Positions 7,382 through 14,590 of a stretch of DNA of 50,464 nucleotides are shown here, in pieces. Made by a program: the position numbers and the translations under genes. Origin of the DNA: Gammaproteobacteria bacterium (GTDB lineage Bacteria; Pseudomonadota; Gammaproteobacteria; Steroidobacterales; XN24); the NCBI GenBank assembly GCA_029287575.1, contig JARFQW010000074.1:1-50464 (forward strand). Direction: 5' to 3'. Under the pieces are notes generated by a model. That model made no database searches, was not told where the DNA came from, and was given only the letters and a program-made list of their open reading frames with translations. Position 1 is the stretch's first letter. Each line of letters starts with the position of its first letter.

Positions 7382-9625
7382 ATGACAAGCCGCTTGCCCG
7401 CCCCCGTCCGCTTGGCCAGGGAGCTCCGTCGCCGCCGGGTATTCGCTACGGCCGGCCTGTACGTCGTGGGCGCCTGGCTGGTGATGCAGGCGGCGGATGT
7501 GTTTTTCCCGGGCTGGGGCATTCCCGACACGGGCATCAACAAGCTGCTCATCGCCGCCATTGCCGGCTTTCCTCTGGCCCTGGTGTTCGGCTGGTTTTTC
7601 AACATTACGGCCCATGGAATCCGGCGCTCCCTGCCCGCAGGTCCCGAAAATGCGGGCGAACTCCGCCCCCTGAATGGCAAGGACGTCCTCATTCTGGGGA
7701 CGCTGGTGATCGTCGCCGGAGCCATCCTCGGCTACGCCACGATCGAGATCGGGATCCTTCGAGACCTTGAACCCCAGCCGTCTCTGGCTGGGAAGCTGCC
7801 CAACTCCGTTGCGGTGCTCCCGTTCGATAACATCAGCTCCGATCCGGAGAACGACGTGTTCTCCAACGGCGTTTCGGAGGAAATTCGCAACCGCTTGGGA
7901 GAACACGGCGAGCTTCAGGTGATCGCGCGGACATCATCCCTTCAGTTCAGGGACAGCGACTACGCGATTCCGAGAATCAGCGACCTCTTGGGAGTCCGCT
8001 ATCTCGTCAAGGGCAGCGTTCGTGCGCAGGATACTCGCATCCGAGTGTCGGCCCAGCTGCTGGGGGACAAGGGCGCCCAGCTGTGGAGCCAGAACTATGA
8101 TCGGGAACTGGAGGATATTTTCGCCATCCAGGACGAGATCGCCCGTCTCGTCGCTTCCGAAGTGGCGCCTCAGATCGCCGCCAAATTCAAACACGACTAC
8201 GAGCCGTCCCTGGAGGCCTACAGGCATTTCATCGCGGGGCGGGGTCTCCTTTACAGGAGGGATACTGTGGCGGCAAGGCAGGAGCTTGCGCTGGCCATCG
8301 AGCTGGACCCCGACTATGCGGAGGCCCACGCCGAGTACGCTATCAGCCTCCTGATCGGGTTGCCCGACGAAACGGCGTTTCAAAACGCCGACGCCGCCAT
8401 CACGACGGCCCTCGAGCTCGCCCCGGATTTGCCCCGGGCGTTGGCGGCGAGGGGCTTGTATTTGAGTAACGTGCCCCGTCCCCCTGACCCGGTCGCATCA
8501 GAGGCTGTGCTGCGCGAGGCGCTCAGGGGTGACCCCAACATGGTGTATGCCATGAACTGGCTGGCACACGCGCTGAGTCTCCAGGGCAGGCGAGAGGAGG
8601 CGGAAGACTGGGGCGAGAGAGCCTACGCGCTCGACCCCTTCGATGGCATTATTGCCGGCAACATGGCTTCCAGGGTCTGGGAGCGTGGCAATCCAGAACG
8701 GGCAGAGTGGATACTGCGCCGCCTGGTGGATCTTCCGGAACCACACTTGCCCGCACTCTTCACTCTGACCGAGTTCTACACGGACACCGGCCGGCTGGTT
8801 GAGGCCAACAGGACAGCCAAGAGATTGCTGCTCTCCGCGGACTGGATGCCCTACTGGCTTGCCGGAAACTACGCGATGATGGCCCGGTTCCAGACCGCTG
8901 AAAACCTGATTTCAGCCACCGCCCGTGAGTATCCGGAGGAGAGTTGGGTCACTAGCGGCTGGATCCAGGCCCAGGTCCCCCACTGGCGGGGCGATTACCG
9001 TCAGGCGACAGCAAGAGCCCGACGGATACGCAATGTCAATGACATATCCCCGGCCCGGCTATCGCCCCAGGAACGATTATTCTATGGCGTCAACCAGGCG
9101 TTGGCCGGAGAGTACGAGGCGGCAATCGACACGCTCGCGGCAACGCTGCGCCGCATCGGCGACTCCTGTTTGCCCGGCGGCTGGTGCAACGCAGGTGCGC
9201 ACCAGGCGCTCGCGTTGGCCTACAGCAAGACCGGCAGTCCGGACGAGGCCCTAAAGCGGCTGGAGGCCGTGGAGCAATGGTTTCTCCAACTGCGTGCTTC
9301 TGTCGAGACGATGCAAAGCGGTGATCTCTACGAGGCAGCCCGGAACGCCGCGCTGATGGATGACAGGGAACTGGCCCTGGATCGACTGGAGGAGGCGGTG
9401 GAAGCCGGCTGGCGCGGGTTCTACGTCAACAATCACGACCCGCGGTGGGGGCCGCTGAGAAGCGACGCCCGTTACCAGGCCCTGATGGCCGAAGTAAAAG
9501 CCGACGTGGATCGGCAGCGCGCCAGGGTGGAGCAGATCGACGCCGAGGAAAATTTCCAGGCCCTCCTGAAGAAGGTCCGCACTAGCAAGAAGTCGGCAGC
9601 CGGCGGAAATGCGGTTGACAGATAG
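7382..9625 (+). CDS. membrane protein with FlgO/TolB-like domain and TPR repeats
   Basis: A 747-residue protein. The N-terminus RLARELRRRRVFATAGLYVVGAW begins a membrane module with segments near 20-40, 52-74 and 100-122. Residues about 135-275 form a FlgO/TolB-like domain (SVAVLPFDNISSDPEND... then LVKGSVRAQDTRIRVSAQLL and AQLWSQNYDRELEDIFAIQDEI). The rest, to about 715, is helical TPR repeats. This architecture is common in gammaproteobacteria, often next to or fused with class III cyclase or winged-helix domains, and is often mis-annotated as adenylate cyclase because of that. No catalytic motif is present. The role is probably binding or scaffolding at the inner membrane. It is divergently placed from a real cyclase, which suggests a functional link but does not prove one. 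Confidence 0.82.
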   Translation: MTSRLPAPVRLARELRRRRVFATAGLYVVGAWLVMQAADVFFPGWGIPDTGINKLLIAAIAGFPLALVFGWFFNITAHGIRRSLPAGPENAGELRPLNGKDVLILGTLVIVAGAILGYATIEIGILRDLEPQPSLAGKLPNSVAVLPFDNISSDPENDVFSNGVSEEIRNRLGEHGELQVIARTSSLQFRDSDYAIPRISDLLGVRYLVKGSVRAQDTRIRVSAQLLGDKGAQLWSQNYDRELEDIFAIQDEIARLVASEVAPQIAAKFKHDYEPSLEAYRHFIAGRGLLYRRDTVAARQELALAIELDPDYAEAHAEYAISLLIGLPDETAFQNADAAITTALELAPDLPRALAARGLYLSNVPRPPDPVASEAVLREALRGDPNMVYAMNWLAHALSLQGRREEAEDWGERAYALDPFDGIIAGNMASRVWERGNPERAEWILRRLVDLPEPHLPALFTLTEFYTDTGRLVEANRTAKRLLLSADWMPYWLAGNYAMMARFQTAENLISATAREYPEESWVTSGWIQAQVPHWRGDYRQATARARRIRNVNDISPARLSPQERLFYGVNQALAGEYEAAIDTLAATLRRIGDSCLPGGWCNAGAHQALALAYSKTGSPDEALKRLEAVEQWFLQLRASVETMQSGDLYEAARNAALMDDRELALDRLEEAVEAGWRGFYVNNHDPRWGPLRSDARYQALMAEVKADVDRQRARVEQIDAEENFQALLKKVRTSKKSAAGGNAVDR

Positions 9626-9847
9626 CGCCCGGCAACTGCCGCGAACAATCACCCCTGCCCGGAAGAAGTCCTTTTCTACACCAGCCCGAAGCTTCGCCGG
9701 CCGTCTGTGAGGGTGTTCCGAAAGCGGACGGGACCCCTCACGGCACTCCCGGCTGTGATCGATTACGCACCCCTGGGAGAACAAAGCCGGCGGAGTCTCC
9801 CTGGGGAAACCCGGCTCGGGGAACGCTTCTGCCTTCCTGCTCGTCGG

Positions 9848-10296
9848 TCAGGGCTTCAGGCAGACGTAGCCTTCCTCGGCCTGCAGCCTGATGACCTCAT
9901 AGGTGCCGGCAGGCACGAAGTCTATGCCTTCGAGGACGTTGTCCTTGGCGATGTCGCGAGAGCCCAGCGTGGCCGAACAGGCCGGAACTGTACTCCCTTG
10001 CTGAGTAGCTCCTGAACGGCAGGGGCAAAGGGCCCCCCGTCCTTGTCCCTGGTGCCTGTCGGGAGAAAGTCCACTCCCGCCCCGCAGGCGACGGCGGCGA
10101 TCTTCGTGTCCGGACGGGTTTTCAGCGGCTCTTCCGCGATATGGAGCGCGAAACGCGCGCTTCGCGCATCGTCCGTGTGGTACACCACCTTCATGTCCGA
10201 CCCGGCGGTATCCGCGAGGGCCATTGGACTGTTCGTGACAAGACAGGCGCCTGCGACCGCGAGCATCGATCTGGTGCCAACGTCGAATGGGATCAT
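9848..10296 (-). pseudogene. DsrE-family exported protein, one frameshift
   Basis: The reading starts at ATG 10296, seven bases after AGGAGGGG. It gives a signal peptide (MIPFDVGTRSMLAVAGACLV... cut near ALA), then KVVYHTDDARSARFALHIAEE and VACGAGVDFL, typical of periplasmic DsrE/DsrF-like proteins. The frame runs to GVQFRP near 9985 and then becomes non-homologous. The -1 neighbour frame carries the expected continuation, CSATLGSRDIAKDNVLEGIDF and a terminal RLQAEEGYVCLKP, ending at the stop at 9848. One missing base in the CGGCC run at about 9981-9985 would restore FRACSATL. This is either a true inactivating mutation or a sequencing or assembly indel. DsrE proteins handle sulfur or bind small ligands; the function here is unknown. 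A peroxiredoxin lies upstream on the same strand. Confidence 0.75.
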
Positions 10297-10540
10297 GGCT
10301 ACACCCCTCCTGAGGGACGAAACGACCATCCCTCAGGGGCATTAGACTCTGCGAAATCGAGTTCGCTCCCGGGTGCTGTCGTCCTTGCCTGATGCAGCGC
10401 ACAATGCAACTCCCCGACTCGAAGCACTTGGCGACGCGTCTTAAATGACAGGGCATGCGCCGTAAAGGATTGACCGCTGCGACACCCTTCGTTGCGACGC
10501 TGGTTGCGAGCTCCACGACACAGGACACCAGAACCCGGCG

Positions 10541-11113
10541 TCAACCGACGAAGTCCGCCCGTGCCGGCTTCTCTTGCGGCGCGCTCTCACCACGTATCGC
10601 TGCCAGCACCGTGTCGGCGTCCGAAACCTCGAAGGGGTCGGTGGGACAGTCGTCGGCAAACCCCGGCTCCACGAAGATGTGTTCGATCTCGCCGTCGTTC
10701 ACCACCATGGCGTAGCGCCAGGAGCGCATGCCGAAACCCAGATTGTCCTTGTTGACGAGCATGCCCATCTTGCGCGTGAATTCACCGTTGCCGTCCGGCA
10801 GCATCTTGATGTTCTCGGCACCGATGTGACGCGACCACTGGAACATGACGAACGCGTCGTTCACGGACAGACAATAGATATCGTCAATCCCGGCCGCGAC
10901 GAACTCGTCATACAGTTCCTCGTAGCGAGGCAGGTGAGTCGAGGAGCACGTGGGTGTGAACGCCCCCGGGAGCGCGAATACCACGACGCGTCGCCCGCCG
11001 AAGATCTCTGACGCGGCAACGTCTTGCCAGCGGAAAGGATTGTCGCCACCGACGCTTTCGTCACGCACGCGGGTGCGGAAGGTCGCCTCAGGCACACGGG
11101 CGATTCGGTTCAT
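10541..11113 (-). CDS. peroxiredoxin, Prx5 (redoxin) type
   Basis: A 190-residue redoxin-family protein. The peroxidatic site is PGAFTPTCSSTHLP with Cys56, the signature of atypical Prx5-type enzymes that reduce hydrogen peroxide and alkyl hydroperoxides with glutaredoxin, glutathione or thioredoxin. Other cysteines are Cys80 and Cys154; no fused glutaredoxin domain is present, so the reductant is not shown. Downstream motifs GFGMRSWRYAMVVNDGEIE and VEPGF are typical of the family. AGGAGA seven bases before the ATG supports the start. There is no signal peptide, so it is cytoplasmic. It sits between a DsrE-like gene and an Irr-like Fur-family regulator on the same strand, which fits peroxide or iron control. 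Confidence 0.92.
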   Translation of the reverse strand: MNRIARVPEATFRTRVRDESVGGDNPFRWQDVAASEIFGGRRVVVFALPGAFTPTCSSTHLPRYEELYDEFVAAGIDDIYCLSVNDAFVMFQWSRHIGAENIKMLPDGNGEFTRKMGMLVNKDNLGFGMRSWRYAMVVNDGEIEHIFVEPGFADDCPTDPFEVSDADTVLAAIRGESAPQEKPARADFVG

Positions 11114-11560
11114 GGGGTTGTCTCCTTCAAGGTTTGCCTGGGTCAGGCGGGGAATTCGGGTCGGGACGGCAACGGGTCATCTGGCCAGCGAAACGTCGAA
11201 CCTCGAGCGACGGCCGCCGGCAGCAGTACAGCACACCGTCGCGGCAGTTCTCGTGACGGAGGTCAGTTCGGCGGCCGGCTCGTCGTTCTGCAGCGAAACG
11301 TGCCTGACCGAAAACGAAACGCGATACAGGTGATCACGGTTCAGCCGGCCGATCATGTAGGGCGCATTTCCTGCCGCCGCACCGGGACGTTGGTGCGTTC
11401 ACTCACCGGGGCAACAGACGGGGCCGCTGGCACCGCCGGGGTCATTGTGACGCAGTCCCGGCACAACCCGCGCCGCCCGATTCATACAGCGAGCTTGCGC
11501 GTTAGGGTTTTCGGGATGGCATAGGCGCGGACCGGGACACGCCGACCCGATGCAAAATGG
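11114..11560. other. 447-bp gap between peroxiredoxin and Fur-family genes
   Basis: Both neighbours read leftward, so this stretch holds the peroxiredoxin leader and promoter and the 3' end of the regulator message. I see no gene with coding character. GGTGATCACG at 11331-11340 contains an 8-bp palindrome, but I cannot assign it to a regulator. No hairpin with a T-run was found after the regulator stop. Confidence 0.45.
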
Positions 11561-12028
11561 CTAGCGCCGGTTGCGCAGGCGAATGACGACCTCGACACCC
11601 GCCGTCTCCGTGCCTTCAGGCGGTTCCGGGAGATCTCCGAGACATACCGAATTCATCGGCACGTCGGACAGCTCACCGGTGTCTTCGTTGAAAAAGTGAT
11701 GGTGCGGGATTGTCGTGGAGTCGTAGTAGAGGCGGTCGGCGTCGACGTTGACTTCCCGGACCAGACCGCACTCGGCGAACAGGTTCAGCGTGTTGTACAC
11801 GGTGGCCTTGGAGACCTTGATGCCGGCGGCCAGGGCCATGCGCAGCAGATCCTCCGCCGCGAGGTGCTGCGGTTTTGAAAAGATCAGCTCCGCCAGTTTC
11901 AGGCGCTGTGTGGTGACCTGGTGCCCCAGCTCCGCGAGCCGGCCGGCGACACGGGCAGGAACATCGGGAGACCCCTGTTCGGCCGACCCGTTCGGATAGT
12001 CCACGTGTTGATGCTCTCCAGACGTCAT
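11561..12028 (-). CDS. Fur-family regulator, Irr/PerR-like
   Basis: A 155-residue winged-helix regulator of the Fur superfamily. The DNA-binding part runs about 24-95 (VTTQRLKLAELIF, KVSKATVYNTLNLFAECGLV). The dimerisation part contains YYDSTTIPHHHFFNEDTGE. The HHH at 109-111 and the lack of the CxxC zinc motif match Irr, the haem-responsive iron regulator best known in alphaproteobacteria, better than Fur or Zur. PerR is the next option. The ATG at 12028 has no ribosome binding site and lies 8 bases after a TATAAT, implying a leaderless message. GTG 12004, ten bases after GGAGA, is an alternative start. The next gene downstream is a peroxiredoxin, fitting control of iron or peroxide defence. 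Confidence 0.85.
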   Translation of the reverse strand: MTSGEHQHVDYPNGSAEQGSPDVPARVAGRLAELGHQVTTQRLKLAELIFSKPQHLAAEDLLRMALAAGIKVSKATVYNTLNLFAECGLVREVNVDADRLYYDSTTIPHHHFFNEDTGELSDVPMNSVCLGDLPEPPEGTETAGVEVVIRLRNRR

Positions 12029-12036
12029 TTAGACTC

Positions 12037-12064
12037 ATTATAGACACTAGCGAGCGAATGCAAA
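12037..12064 (-). promoter_or_regulatory. promoter of the Irr-like gene with direct repeat
   Basis: On the minus strand TTTGCA (12064-12059), a 16-nt spacer and a consensus TATAAT (12042-12037) form a sigma70-type promoter. The -10 lies inside a direct repeat, GTCTATAATGA followed at once by GTCTAAATGA, which runs into the start codon. Such a repeat over the -10 could be a binding site for self-regulation. The start point of transcription would fall within one or two bases of the ATG. Confidence 0.55.
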
Positions 12065-12163
12065 CCCGTTGGGTCACACATCGCGACGATTCGGCTAGCG
12101 GCACTGGACCCGGTCGCCTCGAGGCAACGCGAACCATGTGCCGGCATCGCCCGTGCTCATTGC

Positions 12164-12415
12164 TCACTCCGGCTGACAGTTGTACAGATACCAGTCCCGC
12201 CCTTTTTCGGCATTCTCCGTGCCGGCCGGCTCGGCGATGCGCCCGAACTGGCGGCAATAGCGATCCGCCTCGGGCTGGAGCGTTGCGCTGTTGGCGAGCG
12301 GGTTCTTCGAGCGGACCTTGACGGCCGTTTCCCCGTCCCCCTCAACGACAGGCTCCATGGCGCAGCCACCAAGCCACGCACTCACCAACAAGACCATCAG
12401 GCGCCTGAATCCCAT
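12164..12415 (-). CDS. small lipoprotein of unknown function
   Basis: An 83-residue protein with a lipoprotein signal: MGFRRLMVLLVSAWLGGC, lipobox LGGC with the lipidated Cys18. The mature part is short and polar, with two more cysteines (RYCRQFG and the terminal NCQPE). The ATG at 12415 is chosen because GGAGAGGAG lies just before it; an upstream in-frame start at 12442 has no such site. The +2 residue is Ala, so outer-membrane sorting is expected. The family is not recognised. It is divergent from the GlyGly-CTERM gene, with a CRP-type site in the 352-bp gap. Confidence 0.72.
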   Translation of the reverse strand: MGFRRLMVLLVSAWLGGCAMEPVVEGDGETAVKVRSKNPLANSATLQPEADRYCRQFGRIAEPAGTENAEKGRDWYLYNCQPE

Positions 12416-12616
12416 AACACTCCTCTCCGCACGCCAGGGCAACTCGGCTCACTTGTTGTCACCGTGATCGTCCGTCCGGCGACATTCGGCACGTGCTGCA
12501 CCTTACCGCGGCGGCCCGTGCTTGCAACAGGGCGCTGTTCCTTCTGGTCGGCGTTGATGCGCATGGACGCCCTGGGATTCACGGCGATCCTGTCCGCCAG
12601 GACAAGCGACGAAATC

Positions 12617-12632
12617 TGTGATCTGCGTCACA
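12617..12632. promoter_or_regulatory. perfect CRP/Vfr-type binding site
   Basis: TGTGATCTGCGTCACA matches the CRP consensus TGTGA-N6-TCACA at every half-site base. It lies in the 352-bp gap (12416-12767) between the divergent lipoprotein and GlyGly-CTERM genes, about 143 bases before the ATG of the latter. GGTATGGAT at 12679-12687 could be a weak -10 that would place the site near -67, compatible with class I activation. Nothing else was identified in this gap. Confidence 0.7.
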
Positions 12633-12767
12633 TTGCTTATGTCCACTTCGGCGCTTCCGGCATCGAAACAGGCGCATGGTATGGATTGACGAACCTTCCT
12701 TGTCGGAGGGTTCAAATCCACGGGCTTCCGATCGGCAACCCGCCAACGGAACCCAGGGGGGGTAAAA

Positions 12768-14294
12768 ATGACCACTCGAACGAACCCGGAATCCATTCGG
12801 GCCTTTTGCATTCTGATCGCGACCTCGCTGGCCACCTCGCTGGCGCTGGCCGACGGCACCGAAACGCTCGGCGACCCCGTCGGGCTCGACGTGAGCGAAG
12901 GTACCGGCTTTGCCGCGGCCGGCGTCGGCCTCTCGCTGGGCCAGCCGGCCGACATCCCGCTATCGATCCCGCCGGGTGCATCCCTCGTGCAGGCGATTCT
13001 CTACTGGGAAGGCAATTCCCCGACGCCGCTCGACGTCCCGGCCACCGACACCATTCAGGTCAACGGCAGTGACGTCACCGGTTCGTTTATCGGCGGCGGT
13101 ATCGGCACCCAGACGGGGGCGACCCAGTTCCTCACCTACCGCGCGGATATCACGTCGCTTGGCGCCGTAGTGCCGGGTGACAACCTGGTATCCGTATCCG
13201 GCCTCGACTTCGGCCAGAACAACGGTGCTGGCATTCTCGCTGTCATCGACGAGGGCGGCGAGACCGCCACCCTGCTGCTCAAAGACGGAAGCGACCGGGC
13301 CTTTTTCAATTCGCCGGCGCCCATGGACACCACCGTACCCCAGCTGTTCGCGTTTGACGGCGCGGGCGTCGCGCGCACCGGCACGCTTTACCTGTTCTTC
13401 TCCGACGTGGCCGGCCAGCAGTCGGGGGACACGCCCCTGCGACCCACCCGGATCGCGGTATGGCTGGGCAACGACCTCGGAGGCGAACCGACCTTCGTGG
13501 TCGACAACGCCCTGGCCAGCAACGACGGCGAGGAATGGGACACGGTGGTCATTCCGGTAGATATTCCCGCCGGTGAGACGCTGCTGCAGATCCAGGCGCT
13601 GTCCGAGGGTGAAGGCGGAACACCCGCTTCATTCTCCTGGATCACCGCCGGATTGCGAGTACCGCCCCCGCCGGGAGGCGGTGAGGGCTGCACGCCCGGC
13701 TACTGGAAGCAGGAACAGCACTTCGGATCGTGGACCGCGCCCTACACGCCGGACACGCTCTTCGCCGACGTGTTCGAGGACGCCTTCCCCGGCATGAGCC
13801 TGCTGGACGTGGCTGGCCAGGGAGGCGGTGGCCTCATCGCCCTCGGCCGGCACACGGTGGCGGCTCTGCTCAACGGCGCCTCGGGTGGTGTGGACTATGA
13901 CCTGTCCGCGGCAGAAGTTATCGATGCGTTCAACGCCGCGTATCCCGGCTCGCGCAACGATTACAACCGCCTGAAGAACCGGTTCGAGGGATTCAACGAA
14001 CAGGGATGCCCCCTGGGCCGGAACCCGGGCGATGATAACGACGCGGAGAATGGCGACGACGAGCGCGGCTCCGCGCGCTCCAGCCAGCCGCAGAACGACA
14101 CCACGGAAACTGCGGATAGCGCTGCGGTTACGGCAACGCAGGTCAGCGGCAATACTGCGGTCCAGTCCGCGGCATCGGGAACGAGCGCCAGTGGCGGCGG
14201 CGGCTCCACCGGGCTGGGTTTCCTGACGCTGTTGGCCGGGCTGGCCGGCCTGCGGCGCTCAGCCGGTGTCCGACTGAACTCGATGAACTCCTAA
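12768..14294 (+). CDS. secreted protein with GlyGly-CTERM-type anchor, copy 1
   Basis: A 508-residue exported protein. A signal peptide ends near LALA (about 27). Residues about 30-300 form a beta-rich domain I do not recognise (AILYWEGNSPTP, FLTYRADIT, GLDFGQNNGAGILAVIDEGG). From Cys308, GCTPGYWKQ starts the small GCTPGYWK module found in many secreted proteins, up to about 415, then a polar linker. The tail GGGGSTG (from 476), a hydrophobic FLTLLAGLAGL segment and RR match the GlyGly-CTERM layout, which rhombosortase processes for surface display after type II secretion. No rhombosortase gene is in the window. A GGGGGG tract precedes the ATG. The next gene is a paralog. Confidence 0.82.
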   Translation: MTTRTNPESIRAFCILIATSLATSLALADGTETLGDPVGLDVSEGTGFAAAGVGLSLGQPADIPLSIPPGASLVQAILYWEGNSPTPLDVPATDTIQVNGSDVTGSFIGGGIGTQTGATQFLTYRADITSLGAVVPGDNLVSVSGLDFGQNNGAGILAVIDEGGETATLLLKDGSDRAFFNSPAPMDTTVPQLFAFDGAGVARTGTLYLFFSDVAGQQSGDTPLRPTRIAVWLGNDLGGEPTFVVDNALASNDGEEWDTVVIPVDIPAGETLLQIQALSEGEGGTPASFSWITAGLRVPPPPGGGEGCTPGYWKQEQHFGSWTAPYTPDTLFADVFEDAFPGMSLLDVAGQGGGGLIALGRHTVAALLNGASGGVDYDLSAAEVIDAFNAAYPGSRNDYNRLKNRFEGFNEQGCPLGRNPGDDNDAENGDDERGSARSSQPQNDTTETADSAAVTATQVSGNTAVQSAASGTSASGGGGSTGLGFLTLLAGLAGLRRSAGVRLNSMNS

Positions 14295-14346
14295 CAACGC
14301 CAGGGTCTGAAGACCCGAAACTGTCACATCGAACGCGTTTCCACTT

Positions 14347-14374
14347 GACCGGGCCCTGGCCCGGTCTTTTTTTT
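14347..14374 (+). terminator. intrinsic terminator after GlyGly-CTERM copy 1
   Basis: GACCGGGCC (14347-14355) pairs with GGCCCGGTC (14358-14366) and is followed by eight T (14367-14374). It lies 52 bases after the stop codon, so the two paralogs are probably separate transcripts rather than one operon. Confidence 0.9.
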
Positions 14375-14542
14375 CGGAAGCGATCTGACGGGGTTTTCCG
14401 GGCCCGCGGAACACTTCCTTTCGGAGTTGCCGAGCCGGTCACGCAACTATGTCAATTCGCCGCCCCGCCCCCTAGCCCGACGTGCACAGTAACGTCATCG
14501 GCGGCATCGTCATGCAACGACGGACGCCGCTTCGACACAACC

Positions 14543-14574
14543 CGGGCCCGCAAGGATGCGATCCGCAGGGCCCG
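14543..14574 (+). other. 5'-leader stem-loop before GlyGly-CTERM copy 2
   Basis: CGGGCCC (14543-14549) pairs with GGGCCCG (14568-14574). Inside the loop GGAT and ATCC pair again, giving a two-level hairpin. It ends just before the GGGGGG ribosome binding site of the gene starting at 14591. It could influence message stability or translation; no known riboswitch class is recognised. Confidence 0.4.
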
Positions 14575-14590
14575 TACAGGGGGGTACACC

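Noticed and set aside
12704-12732. T-arm-like GGTTCAAATCC before the first GlyGly-CTERM gene
   Set aside because: The flanking bases do not form a T-stem, and no acceptor, D-arm or anticodon arm can be drawn around it.
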